This document shows, piece by piece, positions 18,719-20,636 of a DNA stretch of 20,636 bases. Below the pieces are notes generated by a model. The model was not told the origin of the DNA. It worked only from the letters and a program-made list of their open reading frames with translations, and did not search any database. How positions within the stretch are numbered: position 1 is the first letter of the stretch; each line of letters opens with the position of its first letter. Source of the stretch: Patescibacteria group bacterium (lineage in GTDB: Bacteria; Patescibacteriota; Minisyncoccia; Portnoybacterales; GWB1-42-6); contig JAHIST010000069.1 in assembly GCA_018818145.1 (NCBI GenBank), positions 1-20,636 of the forward strand, given 5' to 3'. Both the position numbers and the translations under genes were made by a program.

Positions 18719-20636
18719 TTAAGGCCCGGAAGTTATGGTTTGACAGGCGGTAAGCGCGCTTTGCATATCAGTTAGAATTCTTTGCGCACTGCAAAGGTCG
18801 CCGTAGTAAGTCGCCGGCTGGACATAGCTGCAATCTGAAATTATTCCTCTTGTCATCTGGGCATCGTTGTTTTCTTGAACTACTTGCAGGGATGCGTTTT
18901 GGATTTCCTGTAAAAGCATTTGGAAATCTGTCGATGACGAACCGGTCACTGTCTGTATAGATGTAATGGCTCGGTCTTTGGCGGCATACATTGCATCCTC
19001 GGCGTCGTAAGCTTCTTGTTGGCTGCCTGTACCGTTCAGATAAGCATCATAAGTTTCCATAAAAAAGTCGGCGGCTTGCTGGTAATTTTGTATATCGCTA
19101 ATCGCCGTAGTTATTTGGTTAATTTTATTTTGAACGTAGGCTATTTCGTCATTGACAGCGGTAATTTCCGAACTGTCCGTCATAGTGCTGCTTATAATAG
19201 TGGAGGTAATATTGCTGGAACAAGTGACCGGGATGGAGCAGGGATAAGGAGATAGACCAGAAGGCCAGACTTGGCAAACATCACTGGAATAGGTTTCCTC
19301 GACCTGGGTTATGGCGGTTGTTCGTTGTCTGGTAATCTCGCCGACTCCCGCAATAGTAAATCTGGTGGTTTGAGTGGTTGTGTCGGCGCAGGGGCAGGTA
19401 GTGGCGCAGTTGCCGATGGTTTGCGTACTTAAGATCGTTCGCGTGACTCCGGTTGGCAGGGGGCAGCCCAGACTGGTTATCTGTTGGAGGACGTCTACAA
19501 TAGAGGATTGGGTATTACTGATTTGAGTTAGGACGCTTAAATTGTTTTGCAGTTGTCCCAAATATCCGCTGTAATTGTTTTGCAATAGGCCGAGCTGATC
19601 AATTAAGGCGGGGGCTAATTCGCTGTTTTGGAGGGCGTCCTGATATGGCGAAAGATAAATGTCGGCGTCAGCCGCGGTCGCTCCTGTACTGATGCCGGCT
19701 CCTGTCTGTCCTTCGCTTCCGCCCGAAGGAGCGGTCATATAGGTAACGCCTTCTCGGATCATGCGATTGATTACCGCGTCAAGAATCGCGCCTAAGTATT
19801 CTTCAAATTCTTTGGCGGAGATTAACCAGTCAATATCTATGTTGGCCGCCTTGGCTACGGCTTCGGCCGCAATTTTGCCGGGCGTGTAGGTAGTCCATTC
19901 GCTGCATACCCAGCCGGTCGGAATGTCTTCTCGTTTTATGGGCGAAGATCTGAAATCTCCGGTATTGCTGGGATCACTTTGTTCATAGATATTAGTACAA
20001 CGCTTATCGTCTAAAAATCCAGACGAGGCAATAGCTTCGTTTTTGGCCGCTTCGGCCGCTGCAGCCGTTTTTTTTGTGAGTTCGTCTTGAGCCAGCAAAT
20101 AGGCGCCGTAGATATTGTTTTGCGGCTCAGAAAGAGAAATCCATCCTTTCCATCCTCCCGATGAGAAATCATTAAGAAAAGCATTAAAATTGCCGACTAC
20201 TTGTGAAAGGGTGCAGGTCGCTGCCTGATCAAACGTCGGGACCCTGGCCAAAGCAAATTTTAACCGGACGTCAAAGCGCCTGCATAAAAAGCCCATACCC
20301 AGATATTTGTCCACAAATTGTCCGGCCGCATCATCGGCCGCCTTTCTTAAAAATCCCTGCCAGTCAGTAACCAGCCGCGGCTTGCCGCCGCCCTTAATCC
20401 ATTTGACAATGTCGTCAACCAGCATATTCAGCAGTTTTTTTCGCAGAACCATCCAGGCGGCTTTTAGAGCGCGCACATACCACGTGTCGGCTTTTTCCCA
20501 CCATTTTATTGCGGCAGTGACCCAAACGCCGGAGGCGGTATAAGCCGCCTTGATCTGTTTCCAGGCGTCAGCCGTCACTTGTTGAATCCACTTTGTAACC
20601 TGGATGGGAAATAAAGAAACTATAGCTTGTGCCTGC
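18719..20636 (-). CDS. Large exported Cys-rich protein of the secretion operon, 5' end outside window
   Basis: The frame is open from the stop at 18719 to the window edge, 19 codons beyond an in-frame GTG at 20578. It reads QAQAIVSLFPIQVTKWIQQ before that GTG, so the true start is outside and AQA may be a signal-peptide cleavage site. Numbering from the GTG: amphipathic helices with DIVKWIKGGGKPRLVTDWQGFL (57-78) and LGMGFLCRRFDVRLKFAL (93-110); a second region (225-285); a Gln/Asn-rich helical stretch (325-368); a Cys-rich middle with cysteines at 372, 391, 395, 397, 435, 447 and 453; then coiled-coil-like helices to the end. No internal membrane helix is obvious. It is upstream of the VirB6-like gene by 61 bases. 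I recognise no named family; a VirB5/TrbJ-like role is only a positional guess. Confidence 0.6.
   Translation of the reverse strand, partial: QAQAIVSLFPIQVTKWIQQVTADAWKQIKAAYTASGVWVTAAIKWWEKADTWYVRALKAAWMVLRKKLLNMLVDDIVKWIKGGGKPRLVTDWQGFLRKAADDAAGQFVDKYLGMGFLCRRFDVRLKFALARVPTFDQAATCTLSQVVGNFNAFLNDFSSGGWKGWISLSEPQNNIYGAYLLAQDELTKKTAAAAEAAKNEAIASSGFLDDKRCTNIYEQSDPSNTGDFRSSPIKREDIPTGWVCSEWTTYTPGKIAAEAVAKAANIDIDWLISAKEFEEYLGAILDAVINRMIREGVTYMTAPSGGSEGQTGAGISTGATAADADIYLSPYQDALQNSELAPALIDQLGLLQNNYSGYLGQLQNNLSVLTQISNTQSSIVDVLQQITSLGCPLPTGVTRTILSTQTIGNCATTCPCADTTTQTTRFTIAGVGEITRQRTTAITQVEETYSSDVCQVWPSGLSPYPCSIPVTCSSNITSTIISSTMTDSSEITAVNDEIAYVQNKINQITTAISDIQNYQQAADFFMETYDAYLNGTGSQQEAYDAEDAMYAAKDRAITSIQTVTGSSSTDFQMLLQEIQNASLQVVQENNDAQMTRGIISDCSYVQPATYYGDLCSAQRILTDMQSALTACQTITSGP

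Noticed and set aside
20576..20578. GTG as the start of the large exported protein
   Set aside because: The frame stays open upstream to the window edge and encodes a sequence that looks like the end of a signal peptide and mature N-terminus, so the GTG is internal.
1..20636. UGA recoding (Gracilibacteria/SR1-type code)
   Set aside because: All recognised genes are full length under the standard bacterial code, and one gene (15317-16312) ends in TGA as a normal stop.
1..20636. CRISPR arrays, tRNA or rRNA genes, transposases
   Set aside because: No regularly spaced direct repeats, cloverleaf-forming sequence, rRNA signature or transposase-like protein was recognised on either strand.

Overview
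The window looks like a chromosomal segment from a Candidate Phyla Radiation (Patescibacteria) bacterium, most likely Parcubacteria-like. I base this on three things: very streamlined core genes around a dnaA origin, a relaxase-less VirB4/VirB6/PrgI/TrbC export cluster with secreted proteins of a type I associate with that group, and a lone four-helix-bundle (S23-type) gene. This placement is inference, since no rRNA gene is present. The genetic code is standard: every recognisable gene reads through without UGA recoding, and TAA dominates as stop. Shine-Dalgarno motifs are nearly absent.

Left part (1-4591) is the classical bacterial origin neighbourhood. On the minus strand are dnaA (856-2229) and the 5' part of dnaN (1-653, cut by the window edge). 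The AT-rich gap between them carries three DnaA-box-like nonamers and is the best oriC candidate. Diverging on the plus strand are rpmH, rnpA, yidD, yidC and jag/khpB, which supply ribosomal protein L34, RNase P protein and the membrane-protein insertion machinery. The 318-base divergent spacer has an extended -10 promoter facing each way and a 12-bp perfect inverted repeat.

Middle part (4646-8982, plus strand) is a surface-glycan block: a Wzx-type flippase followed by two O-antigen ligase/polymerase-like membrane proteins. The first carries an in-frame palindromic insertion of 101 bases flanked by TTTA on both sides. The second carries a GC-rich hairpin in a hydrophilic loop.

Right part (9034-20636, minus strand, transcribed right to left) is a type IV secretion-like operon. 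In transcription order it encodes a large Cys-rich exported protein (5' end outside the window), a VirB6/TrbL-like membrane protein with a long soluble tail, a soluble helical protein, an S23 four-helix-bundle cassette bounded by inverted repeats, PrgI, a TraC-like protein, a VirB4 ATPase, a small acidic membrane protein, a secreted Ig-like protein, a VirB2/TrbC-like pilin with a Cys-rich tail, and a membrane-anchored TolB-like propeller. No relaxase, coupling ATPase or VirB8/9/10 is visible. A dedicated pilus, DNA-uptake or protein-export machine is therefore as plausible as conjugation. This cluster and the palindromic insertions are the most interesting parts of the window.
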